Assembly (NCBI GenBank): GCA_028752905.1
Contig: JAQNBH010000005.1
Span: 3,458,328 to 3,522,327, forward strand
DNA from: Cladorhizidae sp. MBARI D1340-BT2
Lineage: Eukaryota; Porifera; Demospongiae; Poecilosclerida; Cladorhizidae
DNA: 64,000 nucleotides
Direction: 5' to 3'
In this document: positions 42,398 through 54,444 of the stretch, piece after piece
Layout of the letters: each line of letters begins with the position of its first letter
Position numbering within the stretch: position 1 is the first letter of the stretch
Made by a program: the position numbers and the translations under genes
Notes under the pieces: model-generated
The model's database searches: none
Told to the model about the DNA's origin: nothing
What the model saw: the letters and a program-made list of their open reading frames with translations, nothing else

Positions 42398-45329
42398 AAC
42401 TAATAACATGTTCCACAGAACATGACCACCCCTACAACTCATTAACTTCTGCCATCTGGGTGCCCCTGGCTCAGAACTTGGATAACCATTTGGCACAGAA
42501 GTGCCTGACATCAGCTGTTGAGTTGTGCAGGCATACTTGGCCCAACTGCTGTGCTGTAGACTGGCTAAGCATGACTGAATTGTACCTGAAGGGATCTGGT
42601 ATTGCCGACCTCTGCGACTGCTAGCATGCTAAATTGTTCCTACCTACCAGCTGCATGGAATTGCTGCAAGAGAAGGAACTGATGCTAATGTGGTAGGGGT
42701 GATGGCATAAACAGTGACCGGACTGTGCTTTCTGCATGTTCCATTAGGGCTGTGAGACCAACGTCTCCATGACAAGGGACAACATTTGAGTTCCGAATCT
42801 TGCTTCTACTCCACATATGCTAAGCATATGAAGGCTGAACGTGCCTGCACAGACCAAAAGTATGCACTGATTAATTGCACCACCTAGCGGTGAGAACAGC
42901 TTGGCCAAGGCAATGACTTCCTTGATCATTTGCTTGATGTTTCGGCTAGAAACTCTAGGAATAATGAGCTGCTCAAGTCATTGTATTTGTGCTATGTCAA
43001 CAGTTCATTGAGAGCTTGACTAGGCAGGTAAAGGGTCAACTACATGAGATAGGTTGAGAGTGGCAAAAACACTTGTTATTGTTGTGTTTTTAAGCATCCG
43101 AAGTAGAATTTAGACCAACACTTCTATCCTAACATCCATGATAACACAGTCACTTGCCCGGTAATAATGACTGTGTTCATGGATCATGGAGAATACGCTA
43201 GAGGGGTTTATGGAAGACATTCTTGTAGTGCACTTGCTCGGGCAGTCTTAGGAGTGATGAGACCTCGGAATTTCCTCAGAACACTTGCTGTGAGTGACTA
43301 ATCTGCAGAGGGGAAGAGAACCCTGCATGCAAAATTGCATACACAAATACTATTTACTTTGAACACAATTGAGTTCTCATTGATCACGGAGGCTGCACAG
43401 TGCAGTTTCATCATGCATGCCTGCACAATTTAACCTTGCTTGCTGTTTGAGTAATGAAAATCACTGCCTGGTCCATGTGAGTTGGACGATGTGTACACAG
43501 GGTTGACGGAAGAGGATAAACTAGTTTCCAATGTAACATTTGCTAGTTTGAAATATTGACACGGTGGTCTGACTTTTCTGCCCAGTGATTAAGGTAACAA
43601 TCGTAACACATAGCACAGACGCCATCATATTTCTACAAATTCACAAAAACCTTGCTCAAGTTATCTTCCTCTCTCTCTCCTCACCTTTACTAGCATCACC
43701 AATCGTTAGAGAAGTATACAGCTTGTGGTTACTGCCTGTTTAACTTTTCAATAAATGGTATGAAGGAGCAGAGAAAATCTGAAATTGTCCTCTCCATCTT
43801 GAATTATAAGCTTAGTCCACCTCATCCCTCTACCTCAAGAGTAATCATGATGCAGCCATGTGCTCGTGGGTGTTAAAATCGTGGTGGGTGACTTCCCTAG
43901 TGAGTGTACCTGGGATGCAACACCTTTGGTATGTACAACTTTATACATGCCTGGAAGGTGAGCTCCCTCAACTGTGGGATGCCTTGCTCATGCCGATCGA
44001 GGACGCTGGGCACAGAATCAGTTTTCTTGCTAGCAACAGTTCCCACACTAGCAGAAGTTTTCTAGCTAGCAACAGTTCTCATGCTAAGTTCCATTGCTAG
44101 AGTGTCTGCAGGCAAGTCAGCCAGCCAGCCTGAATTTGAGCTGGTTATAGATACGTCTAAGAAAAATAAACTAAACTTCCCTTCCAATTGAACCCCCAAA
44201 CTCCCCATGGATAGGTGCCAGTATCCTGCCACTTTCATCCCAAAGGGACAACTGCGGCTTCTCAGTGCATAAAGGTCAAGACTGAGGTCGCTGATGAGAG
44301 AGCTTGTGGCTGAACGCAGATAATAATCAGAGATGAGGAGGAAGGTGGTATCTTCGAGCGCCACAGCCAGTGGTCCAGAAACAGGTCAGTGCTCAGCTTC
44401 TTGACTAAAACACCAGCAAAATGATGTCTTAGTCACAGTATTAGGTTCACTATTGTGACTTCATTTCTTAAGCTTCTCTTTAGCAAAGCAAATGTTAGAA
44501 TAGGCCATCAAATTAATCGGCAACACAAAATCACTTCATTCAAAACGAAAGCCTGAAGACAGAGGATAAGCATGAAAAGCTCAACTCGTACACATCATTT
44601 TGAAACTTCAGTAATCAGTTTATTTTCGGGCTATCCTACTAGGACCTCTATTATTGCAGCAAAGGCTATTGGAGCAAGGTCTGTACTTATGCAGCAATCA
44701 TCAAATAGACCATGCCCTCAATAACTCTGCACCCCTGATTAGGCGAAGTAGCGCGCTCCCTCGATTAGACAGCTATACCTGCATTGCAAAGTGCATGCTC
44801 ATATGTAAAGTGTAGCCTGGTATTGAGAAACACATGCAATAATAAATATATTTAGTCTAAAAATAAAATAATAAATTAAGCAGAATGGCTGAAGACATCT
44901 ATACAATGGCAGCTAATAAAGCGAGCAACAAATTTCTATTCTTTCAGTCAGAAGGTGACCGTATCTGCTGATGTCTGGCCAGGAGCAGTAGCAACTATCG
45001 TCTGTGAGTTGGTCAAGCCACACAATGGAAAATGGAGAGGCACGAAGCTGACCCGAGACGAATAATTACACAGGCAACAGCTCATCACCCGATCATGGTC
45101 AGGTGATCTATTACATGCATGATGGCACTGCATGCAATTAAATAGCACAAGCAATTAAATGTGTCATAGACGAACATACCTATATAGCATTTTTATCTTG
45201 AGTAGAGTTTAGAATACCACCATCTTGCTAATTGTGTCTCAGCTCACCATAGGTAGACCTCTACAGATCATAATCACTCTGACTGGCACCACCTTTATCA
45301 ATACCACAAAGCATGAATAATCATGTCTC
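42398..45329. other. intergenic stretch without recognised gene
   Basis: The ORFs are short and resemble no family. A short repeat of ctagctagcaacagttc type occurs near 44030-44085. The minus-strand open frame at 44062-44364 (100 codons) has no recognisable domain. Nothing else was supportable. Confidence 0.45.
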
Positions 45330-46520
45330 AGTACGTATGTGTCAGCTAATAGGTATGTGTATGCTAGTAAGTATGTGTCTGCTAGTAAGTATGTCTGCTA
45401 GTAAGTATGTGTCTGTTAGTAAGTATGTGTCTGCTAGTAAGTATGTGTTTAGTAAGTATGTGTCTAGTAAGTATGTGTCTGCTAGTAAGTATGTGTCTGC
45501 TAGTATGTGTCTAGTAAGTATGTGTCTGCTAGTAAGTATGTGTCTGCTAGTAAGTATGTGTCTGCCAGGAAGTATGTCTGCTAGTAAGTATGTCTGCTAG
45601 TAAGTATGTGTCTGCTAGTAAGTATGTGTCTGCTAGTAAGTATGTGTCTGCTAGTAAGTATGTCTGCTAGTAAGTATGTGTCTGCTAGTAAGTATGTGTC
45701 TGCTAGTAAGTATGTGTCTGCTAGTAAGTATGTGTCTGCTAGTATGTGTCTGCTAGTAAGTATGTGTCTGCTAGTAAGTATGTGTCTGCTAGTAAGTATG
45801 TGTCTGCTAGTAAGTATGTGTCTGCTAGTAAGTATGTGTCTGCTAGTAAGTGTCTGCCAGTAAGTATGTGTCTGCCAGTATGTCTGCTAGTATGTGTCTG
45901 CTAGTATGTGTCTGCTAGTAAGTATGTGTCTGCCAGTAAGTATGTGTCTGCTAGTAAGTATGTGTCTGCTAGTAAGTATGTGTCTGCTAGTATGTGTCTA
46001 GTAAGTATGTGTCTGCTAGTAAGTATGTGTCTGCCAGTAAGTATGTTTCTGCCAGTAAAGTATGTGTCTGCTAGTAAGTATGTGTCTGCTAGTAAGTATG
46101 TGTCTGCCAGTAAGTATGTCTGCTAGTAAGTATGTGTCTAGTAAGTATGTGTCTGCCAGTAAGTATGTGTCTGCCAGTAAGTATGTGTCTGCTAGTAAGT
46201 ATGTCTGCTAGTAAGTATGTGTCTGCTAGTAAGTATTTGTCTGCTAGTAAGTATGTGTCTAGTAAGTATGTGTCTGCTAGTAAGTATGTGTCTGCTAGTA
46301 AGTATGTGTCTGCTAGTAAGTATGTGTCTGCTAGTAAGTATGTGTCTGCTAGTATGTGTCTGCTAGTAAGTATGTGTCTGCTAGTAAGTATGTGTCTGCT
46401 GTGTCTGCTAGTAAGTATGTGTCTGCTAGTAAGTATGTGTCTGCTAGTATGTGTCTGCTAGTATGTGTCTGCTAGTAAGTATGTGTCTGCTAGTAAGTAT
46501 GTGTCTGCTAGTAAGTATAT
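45330..46520. repeat. 18-bp minisatellite with GTAAGTAT in each unit, about 65 copies
   Basis: The unit is gtgtctgctagtaagtat. Shorter forms lack gtg or tgct. A tail at 46520-46660 continues as an open reading stretch (TKKTYITVVDAKDGKEMFW) of unknown meaning and then a G-rich run at 46635-46652. Confidence 0.96.
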
Positions 46521-46699
46521 GTCTACAAAGAAAACATACATCACGGTGGTGGATGCAAAGGATGGGAAGGAAATGTTCTGGCAAGAAAAACATATAGCTA
46601 ATGGTAATGGATACATGGTTATCTGGCGGTGGTGGTGGGAGGGGGGGGGGAGGAGAGGTTCCCCCCTTTAATGACATAATTTGCAAGGTAAGAACAAGT

Positions 46700-47295
46700 T
46701 CCGTTAGTTCAGGACTCCACCCATGGATCCACTACTAGTATGTCTATCTTCCACATGTAGCAGACAGTATGCTGATGAAAGGGACCATTATGGATAGGAC
46801 CAGTACCATACACCTTTTCCAAATATCTAAGAAAATATGTCATCTGTTGAAGAGGGAGAGAAGGATATAGAGCATCATGAACATGCAGCCATAACCTATA
46901 ATTATTCTCCAATCAGGGGGGAAAAGTTAAAAGTTAAGAACTGTTGAAAATGGGTACGGTTATCATGTTTGAATATGTGCAGTGTTACAAACTGCTCAAT
47001 GATTAACTCTCTAATGCACTTGGAAAAGTTGATAATGGTGATATTTTGCAGGAACTTTTTCTTTCTCAGGGACCAGTCCTCAAGGGAACAGGGCACAGTT
47101 AACTCAAATGGACTATTCAGAAAGCTTGTTCAGAAGAGCTATGTGTAGTAGGTGTATCCAGGAAGATGTTACATTGCACTGTTAGTCCTCTATTCCAGAG
47201 ACCCACCCCGCTCTAGTAGAAGAGAGACCTCGTCACATGTTTCTCTGGGTGGCGGCAAACTAATGTGGTCCTAACGGCCAACTTTAATTTGGTTA
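46700..47295. other. spacer, nothing recognised
   Basis: No ORF with family resemblance, no RNA gene and no repeat family was identified by eye. Confidence 0.4.
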
Positions 47296-47297
47296 CA

Positions 47298-48290
47298 CAG
47301 TGGGCACTAGCCAGAGGTGGACTATGTGTGACATGGTCAGTACTAGCCCGAGGAAGCTGGTGGACTATATGTGACATGGTCAGTACTAGCCAGAGTTAGC
47401 TGGTGGACTATATGTGACATGGTCATACTAGCCAGAGGAAGCTGGTGGACTATATGTGACATGGTCAGTACTAGCCAGAGGAAGCTGGTGGACAGTCAGC
47501 ACTAGCCAGAGTTAGCTGGTGGACTGTGTGTGACATGGTCAGTACTAGCCAGAGTTAGCTGGTGGACTATGTGTGTGACATAGTCAGTAACTAGCCAGAG
47601 GAAGCTGGTGGACTATGTGTGTGACATAGTCAGTACTAGCCAGAGTTAGCTGGGTGGACTATGTGTGTGACATGGTCAGTACTAGCCAGAGTTAGCTGGG
47701 TGGACTATGTGTGTGACATGGTCAGTATACTAGCCAGAGGAAGCTGGTGGACTATGTGTGTGACATAGTCAGTACTAGCCAGAGTTAGCTGGTGGACTAT
47801 GTGTGTGACATAGTCAGCACTAACTGATGGACTATGTGTGACATAGTCAGCACCAGCCTGGTGGACTATGTGTGTGACATAGTCAGTACTAGCCAGAGTT
47901 AGCTGGGTGGACTATGTGTGTGACATGGTCAGTACTAGCCAGAGTTAGCTGGTGGACTATGTGTGTGACATAGTCAGCACTAACTGATGGACTATGTGTG
48001 ACATAGTCAGCACCAGCCTGGTGGACTATGTGTGTGACATAGTCAGTACTAGCCAGAGTTAGCTGGGTGGACTATGTGTGTGACATGGTCAGTACTAGCC
48101 AGAGTTAGCTGGTGGACTATATGTGACATGGTCAGTACTAGCCAGAGGAAGCTGGTGAACTATGTGCGACAAAGTGTGACAAAGTCAGCACTAGCTGGTG
48201 GACTGTGAAATATGGTCAGCACTAGCAAGAGGAAGCTGGGTGGACAGTCAGCACTAGCAAGAGGTAGCTGGATGGACAAAGTAAGCACTA
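47298..48290. repeat. about 43-47-bp minisatellite upstream of the KCMF1-like gene, about 22 copies
   Basis: The unit is of the form ggtggactatgtgtgacatag plus tcagtactagccagagttagct. A composite block containing cactaactgatggactatg and cagcaccagcctggtggac occurs twice (near 47817 and 47969), i.e. a higher-order duplication of about 152 bp. Confidence 0.94.
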
Positions 48291-48870
48291 ACCAGTTGCT
48301 GCATCAATGCCAACGCACCCCATCCACCCCCTAATCATTTTTGAGTAACAGTTTGCATAAGCCCTGTGAGCCTGGGTGCTAACTGTTTGCTAAATACAAC
48401 TTGATGTGTCATAATACGGCTACACTTCAAAGGAAGTCAGAGCCGTTGACGAAGTTACTTTTTGGCACTTGAGCTTCACTGTTCTCAACGTTCATGGATA
48501 CAGCAATAGCCCCGCCTACCAAGTTCTTCTGCGGCTACGTTTTGCTCGGCTTTGAACTGAGCATGCGTTAAATTAATTAATAGGGACAGTCCCTTAGAAA
48601 ATGGAGGAACCACGGTGTTGATGAGCTCAAGTTGCCATCTCTGCTCTCGAATACCTAAATACCTTATTCTGAGCTATATGCTTCACGGATCTCAGAAGGT
48701 GATACTAGGCAGGATCAATGACCAGTTTTAACGGGGTACTTTTGTTGTAAATCTAGAATTGACGTGGCGAGAAGCAGTTGTGGATGTTGGCGTTCCCTTT
48801 CTTTGACAGTGCGCCCTTCAGATAAGCAGGTCCCATGAGTGTAAAAGCTAAACCTCTAAGGTCTTCTAAA
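48291..48870 (+). promoter_or_regulatory. promoter/leader interval of the KCMF1-like gene
   Basis: A GC-box-like ccccgccta occurs at about 48511-48519 and the sequence is less repetitive than its surroundings. The exact transcription start is unknown. Confidence 0.35.
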
Positions 48871-51800
48871 ATGTCTCGAAACCTCTCAAGACACAGTGGT
48901 AAGTGGTAGCTACAGAGGATGTCTTTCTGTCATAAGTCTATTTAGAACTTCGTCGATAATTGTACTGTTGTGCCAAGAGTCTTGCCATTACAGCATCTTT
49001 TATGATACATTATAGTATTGCCAATACTGGATTAAGATTTGGTTTTTGTTAGGGGAAGGGCTAGGGCCAATGGATTTGGTTTGGGTCTAGGGCCAATACT
49101 AGGACTAGGATTTGGTCTGGGGAATGGCTAGGGCCAATACTAGGATTTGGTTTGGTTCTGGGGAATGGCTAGGGCCAATACTAGGACTAGTGTTTGGGTC
49201 TGGGGAATGGCTAGGGCGGACTAGGATTTGGTTTGGGTCTGGGGAATGGCTAGGGCCAATACTAGGATTAGGATTTAGGATTTGGTTTGGGTCTGGGGAA
49301 TGGCTAGGGCCAATACTAGGATTAGGATTTGGTTTGGGTCTGGGGAATGGCTAGGGCAATGGCTGAAGATATTGTACAGTATTGATATCATTGTGTTGAT
49401 GTAATGCTTAGGAAGAGTTAGAAACAGAGGGCCTAGTATTGCAATGGCGTTAGTGGCGTTAGTGTTGTGAATTCAGAAGAAGCTCTCTTTTAGCTGCTTT
49501 TATTTCTCCATGCACTTTTCACACAATTGAAGTGTGTGCTTGTGTAGTGTTGGTTGTGATGGGTGTCGGTGTGAGATGAGGTATGCGTGTTGTGGTGATA
49601 CGTGTGTGTTGTGGGTGTGTGTTGTGCAGGTGTGAGCTGTGATGCATGTGGTAAGAGCAGCTTCTCTGGGCGGCGCTACAAATGCCTGACCTGTTACGAC
49701 TTTGACCTTTGTGCGGAGTGCTATGAGTCGGGTGATGCAGGAAGTTCGCGTCACTCTCCTTCGCATCCAATGCAATGCATACTCACCAGAGTAGAGTCAG
49801 GTAAATCATTAATTAGCACTACTGCTACTCAAACTTGTCATGGACATTGACCGAGGTTGTGGTTTAGACAACTCTAAAAAGATATTCATTTTTATTTTAA
49901 TCTTAGCGCTGGTGGTCGTCATGAACAACTAGCATGGCTACTATTAATATATTCACTTTTGCACACTCTTGTTGTTATTACAGAACTTTACTTTGGCGGG
50001 GAAGTGCAGATGATGGACGCTCCTCAGTCCTTCACTTGTCCACTCTGCTCACAGATTGGTTTCTCTGAAGCCGAGCTAAGGAATCATATGAGCAACAAGC
50101 ATGTCGAGTTAACAGTATCGCAGGAGGTCATTTGCCCTGTTTGCGCCGCCTATCCTAATGGTGACCCCAACAATATGATGGGAAACCTTCCCATCCACAT
50201 CACCATGGAACACAGAGCACTAGAAATATCCTCTAACCTTTGTGATGCAGTTCTATGTGATGCTTAGTGCGTGAATGACAGTGATTATGACCTCGATGGT
50301 TACAGTGTGTTGCATTTACCCAACTGGCCAAAATGCAGGAAGGAAATCAATGGTTATATTTAGCACTAATTAACACCTGAAAAGGCTTGGTGGCCTCACT
50401 GGCTTCTTGACGGAACTGTAGTTGTGCTTGTCCATTTCTGACCCTCCCCCATTAGTGATGTGACAAGCCCTGGCTTGCCCCATCTGCTAATCCTCCATGT
50501 TGAGTATGTGTTTCATTTCTATCGTGTTCTTTCCCTTGACTTGTCTCCCATCAAGACTCAGTTGTGGCCCAGAGTAGAGTCCGACGTTTGATTGGTCGGC
50601 GGAGGGCTGGACTTGATCGCTACATTGGCGTCCTCTCCCGGGAAATGGGTCAGGGTTCACAGGACAACATTGATCCTATTGCTGAACTGCTGACTCAGCT
50701 GTCAGGTGAGATGGTTAATCTTCCACTGTGTCTTGCTTTGCTGTACACGTGCTTCATATATGATGCACAATAACTTGTGCTTCCAACTGAGTCTCCTTCC
50801 ATTACAGCTAAATGTTGGGGATTACTTGAGTGGCTTGGGGGTATCAGGGAGTACACTAGTATTCTCTTAGCATACTCTGCATGTGGGTTTGACCAACTTT
50901 TTTAAATGGTGGACTCCTTGCGCCCCTTGGCTAAAACTCACATTGGCAGCTTCTTAACTGCTTAAATTGTGTTTTCAGCTATTAACTCCATGCGGACTCC
51001 CAGTGCTTTGAATCATCTCTAAGGCAGACCGAAGAACTGAAAAGCTTGAGAAGAACTGAAAAATTTGTCCAAGGATCTCTCTATCTTCCTTCACTTGCAT
51101 AACTAGCGTACAATAACGGAAGACACCAAATGTTCCAATGCACGTCCACAACTCGCCTGTTTCTTGATTGTAGGGGGGAAGTCACTGATAAGAGTCGTCG
51201 TCGATAATGCTCGATGATATCATCAGGCTAATTCGTGATAAGCAGAACAAATTACCCACACTCAGTTCAGTTGTTTGCCTTGTGGAGTTCTTGCTCCTGG
51301 GAACTGTTACCAAGTTAGAAGGAGCTATAGCTGATCTTCTACTGACATGATGATTTTTAGTTTGTGAATTTCTCCTGTGCAGCTGTTACCAAGTCCTTGA
51401 GGTAGACTGTAGCAGACTCTACATGGGCACAGTCAACAATAGCTACAAGACATGGGTAGTACTGATTTTGTGTAGTGTACTGATTTGTACAGTATACAAG
51501 GTCTGCATGGGTGCAGTCAACAATAGCTACAAGACATGGCATGTGCTTATTGTGTAGTGTACAACAAGAAGACACACGAGTTAGGGAAAGTGTTTAAAAG
51601 AGCCCGAGTCCCTGGAGGCTGGAATTGGACTTTCAGTTACACACACTAGCGTGCATGTTCCAGAGCATTGACAAAAGCTAACAAGCCAACGAAAAAGAAG
51701 AGAAAACGAGGAAGAACTTGAAACAAGCGCAAGACTGGACCAATGTGGACCTAAACCAACCAAACGACCCTTTACCACTTAGAATCGTGTACACCAACAT

Positions 51801-52598
51801 TAACCACTCCGATTGGCGTGAATATGATTTTGGATGGTAAAGGGTTGTCTAAGTCATTGCATTGTGCATGGGTGTAGTCTTGTTTTCTTCAAAATAGTTA
51901 TATTAATAAATTTAAAAAAATTGTTCCCATTTCTCTGTGCTTGAGGGAAGGTGATAATAACTACATGGTGATTAAACTAGCTCATTGGCAGCGGAGGTGG
52001 GGAGGGAACTTTGTATTGCCTGCCCATCCTGTATATATGAACTTGTTGATGGTATCGCTCGTTAGGTTCCCTCTACAGACTCGTGTGCCCAACTCAATCA
52101 GTGCACAACCAATGGTGAAAGCATATCCCACACCCAGTGACATGTGCCATGCCCACAATGACATCTGCTTGACTTCCGTTCCCTCTCACATTGGGTTGGT
52201 GCTGCTTTCTGAACAGTAGCACGCTCTTATATTATAATTATATTCATTGTTGTACGAAGGATTATATCTGCAGTTGAGGAATGCTAGGGCTCTAGGACAA
52301 CCACTGGTCTGATGGGTTTAATATATAATATTATTACATGCGCACGCACACACACACACACGCATATCCCTAGGACCAAGTGGTGGTGGCAGTTCTGCGG
52401 GAGGGGGAAGTGAGCGGAGACTGATAGCGGACTATCCCCCACACATCCAGATGCTGTTGGAGCAGCAGGACCGCCAGGCCTATGACCGCGCCTCCCCACT
52501 TAGACGACCTGTGTACAGGAAGCTGGTCTCGGGAAGTGGAGGTATGGCTCCTCCCATGCCATATGAGAGCTACCCTTTACCTGTTAATCTCCTCTCGG
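48871..52598 (+). CDS. KCMF1: KCMF1-like E3 ubiquitin ligase (ZZ plus Di19/C2H2 zinc fingers), 3' end unresolved
   Basis: Exons: 48871-48898 (MSRNLSRHSG), 49630-49800, 49984 to about 50241, about 50555-50705 and 52374-52598, mostly in phase 1. Exon 2 encodes a ZZ zinc finger (VSCDACG, GRRYKCLTCYDFDLCAECYE, SHPMQCILTR). Exon 3 has the paired C2H2/Di19 type fingers (FTCPLCSQIGF, HMSNKH, EVICPVCAAYPNGDPN, HITMEHR). Exon 4 contains IDPIAELLTQLSG, a KCMF1 signature. Exon 5 is Gly/Ser-rich, then IQMLLEQQDRQ and PLRRPVYRKL. KCMF1 proteins recognise type 1 N-degron or damaged substrates with UBR4 and lack a classical RING. The exon 3 donor and exon 4 acceptor are uncertain: reading on gives a stop at 50265-50267. 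The 52598 donor (GG|GTACGT) has no assigned partner; reading through would stop at 52685-52687. The acidic human-like C-terminus was not found. Confidence 0.85.
49050..49362. repeat. about 42-bp minisatellite in KCMF1-like intron 1, about 7 copies
   Basis: The unit is tttggtttgggtctggggaa followed by tggctagggccaatactagg. Irregular lengths. Confidence 0.9.
50706..52373 (+). other. KCMF1-like gene intron 4
   Basis: The donor is TCAG|GTGAGA and the acceptor catatccctag ends at 52373. It contains a diverged duplication of gtcaacaatagctacaagac (near 51430 and 51517), a short inverted pair ccctttacc/ggtaaaggg (51773 and 51836) and a (CA)n tract before the acceptor. No coding exon with family resemblance was seen. 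Confidence 0.65.
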
Positions 52599-52969
52599 GT
52601 ACGTGTGTGTGGTGCCGATTTCTTTCTTTCCAGAGTTGCAATATCTCCGAGTCGATTGATATTGCAATCAACACCTCCGTGGTGTAGTGTGGGTGTCCTC
52701 ATATTTGTCAATGCCGTGGACAGTCCAGTGGTTCCGTGGTTCCCAAAGTTCTTGCCCTCCTGATTAGGATGTAGCGCTAGGTGTGTGTGTGTGTGCATGC
52801 GCACAAGTGTGTGTGGGAGGGGTTTATTGCCGTGTGCGTGTGTGTGAATTCCATAGCTGTTTGTTTAGTTAAAACATGGAAGTATGTAGCACCTGTGGAG
52901 TTAGCCAGGGGGTTATGCACCCATGAACTAGCTAGAATTTTATAGAACCTTGCCCATTCATGGAGCTAA

Positions 52970-53770
52970 CGGGAGAGGGTGGAGGGTGGAGAGGAGCTAA
53001 CAGGGTAGGGTGGAGGGGAGCTAACAGGGAGGGTGGAGAGGAGCTAACAGGGAGGGTGGAGAGGAGCTAACAGGGAGGGTGGAGAGGAGCTAACAGGGAG
53101 GGTGGAGAGGAGCTAACAGGGAGGGTGGAGAGGAGCCAACGGGGTAAGGTGGAGAGGAGCTAACAGGGAGGGTGGAGAGGAGCTAACAGTGGAGGGTGGA
53201 GAGGAGCTAACAGGGAGGGGTGGAGAGGAGCCAACAGGGTAGGGTGGAGAGGAGCCAACAGGGAGGGTGGAGAGGAGCTAACAGGGAGGGTGGAGAGGAA
53301 CTAACAGGGAGGGTGGAGAGGAACTAACAGGGAGGGTGGAGAGGAGCCAACAGGGAGGGTGGAGAGAGAGGAGCTAACAGGGAGGGTGGAGAGGAGCTAA
53401 CAGGGAGGGTGGAGAGGAGCTAACAGGGAGGGTGGAGAGGAGCTAACGGAGGGTGGAGAGGAGCTAACAGGGAGGGTGGAGAGGAGCTAACAGGGGGGGT
53501 GGAGAGGAGGGAGGGTGGAGGGGAGCTAACGGAGGGTGGAGAGGAGCTAACAGGGAGGGTGGAGAGGAGCTAACAGGGAGGGTGGAGTGGAACAGAGGAG
53601 CTAACAGGGAGGGTGGAGAGGAGCTAACGGGGAGGGTGGAGAGGAGCTAACGGGGAGGGTGGAGAGGAGCTAACAGGGAGGGTGGAGAGGAGGGAGGGTG
53701 GAGGGGAGCTAACGGAGGGTGGAGAGGAGCTAACAGGGAGGGTGGAGGGGAACAGTGGAGGGTGAAGAGG
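52970..53770. repeat. 23-bp purine-rich minisatellite, about 34 copies
   Basis: The unit is ggagaggagctaacagggag plus ggt. The plus strand is strongly purine-biased (G+A). Confidence 0.96.
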
Positions 53771-54444
53771 AGGTATTTCTTAGAGCAGTAATAAAGTGCA
53801 TCGTGAGAATAGCAAAAGCTTCTGTGGTAGTTGCCTCTTACACTAGTGACATGAGAAACTGGTAAGGCATGGATATGGTGAGAGACGGTAGATTAGTAAA
53901 GCATGGAAGCTAGTAAAACACATTCAAGGGACATGGAAAACTGGTAAGGCATGGGAAAGTGGTGAGGCTTATTGGAATGGTAGGATTGGTAAGGTCTGAA
54001 AGTGCAGTGACATTGTGCAGTGTCTGGTAAGGTTCAGTGTCTGGTAAGGGATATTAAATTGGTAGGTCATGACACTTCAAGGTTTCCATCAAACTATATT
54101 TCAACACTGATATGCAGTATAGCAGGAAATCTTCTATTTCATTTAGCATCAAGGAGGAGAAGCACTTAATTAACTAGTATGCTAATTTCATCAAACCCAT
54201 CCTTCACGATGTCAACATTAACCACTTTGTAATGTAGCTACAGTGCCACATTAACTTTCCCCAAAAAATTATCCAGTCAATTTTCAAAAGTTCAATGCCA
54301 AAAATATGTAAAATGTGCGCTTTTCAGTTACGACTCAACAAGATGAAAACAAAACAAAGAAATTTTGGGGCACACGTAGAGATAGTTTCGGCCATTTGTA
54401 TGTAAGCCTTTCTTCTAGCTGACTTCTAGCCTACTAGCTGGCTA
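53771..54444. other. spacer between two minisatellites
   Basis: Has short irregular ggtaagg-type repeats at 53855-54060; nothing coding recognised. Confidence 0.4.
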
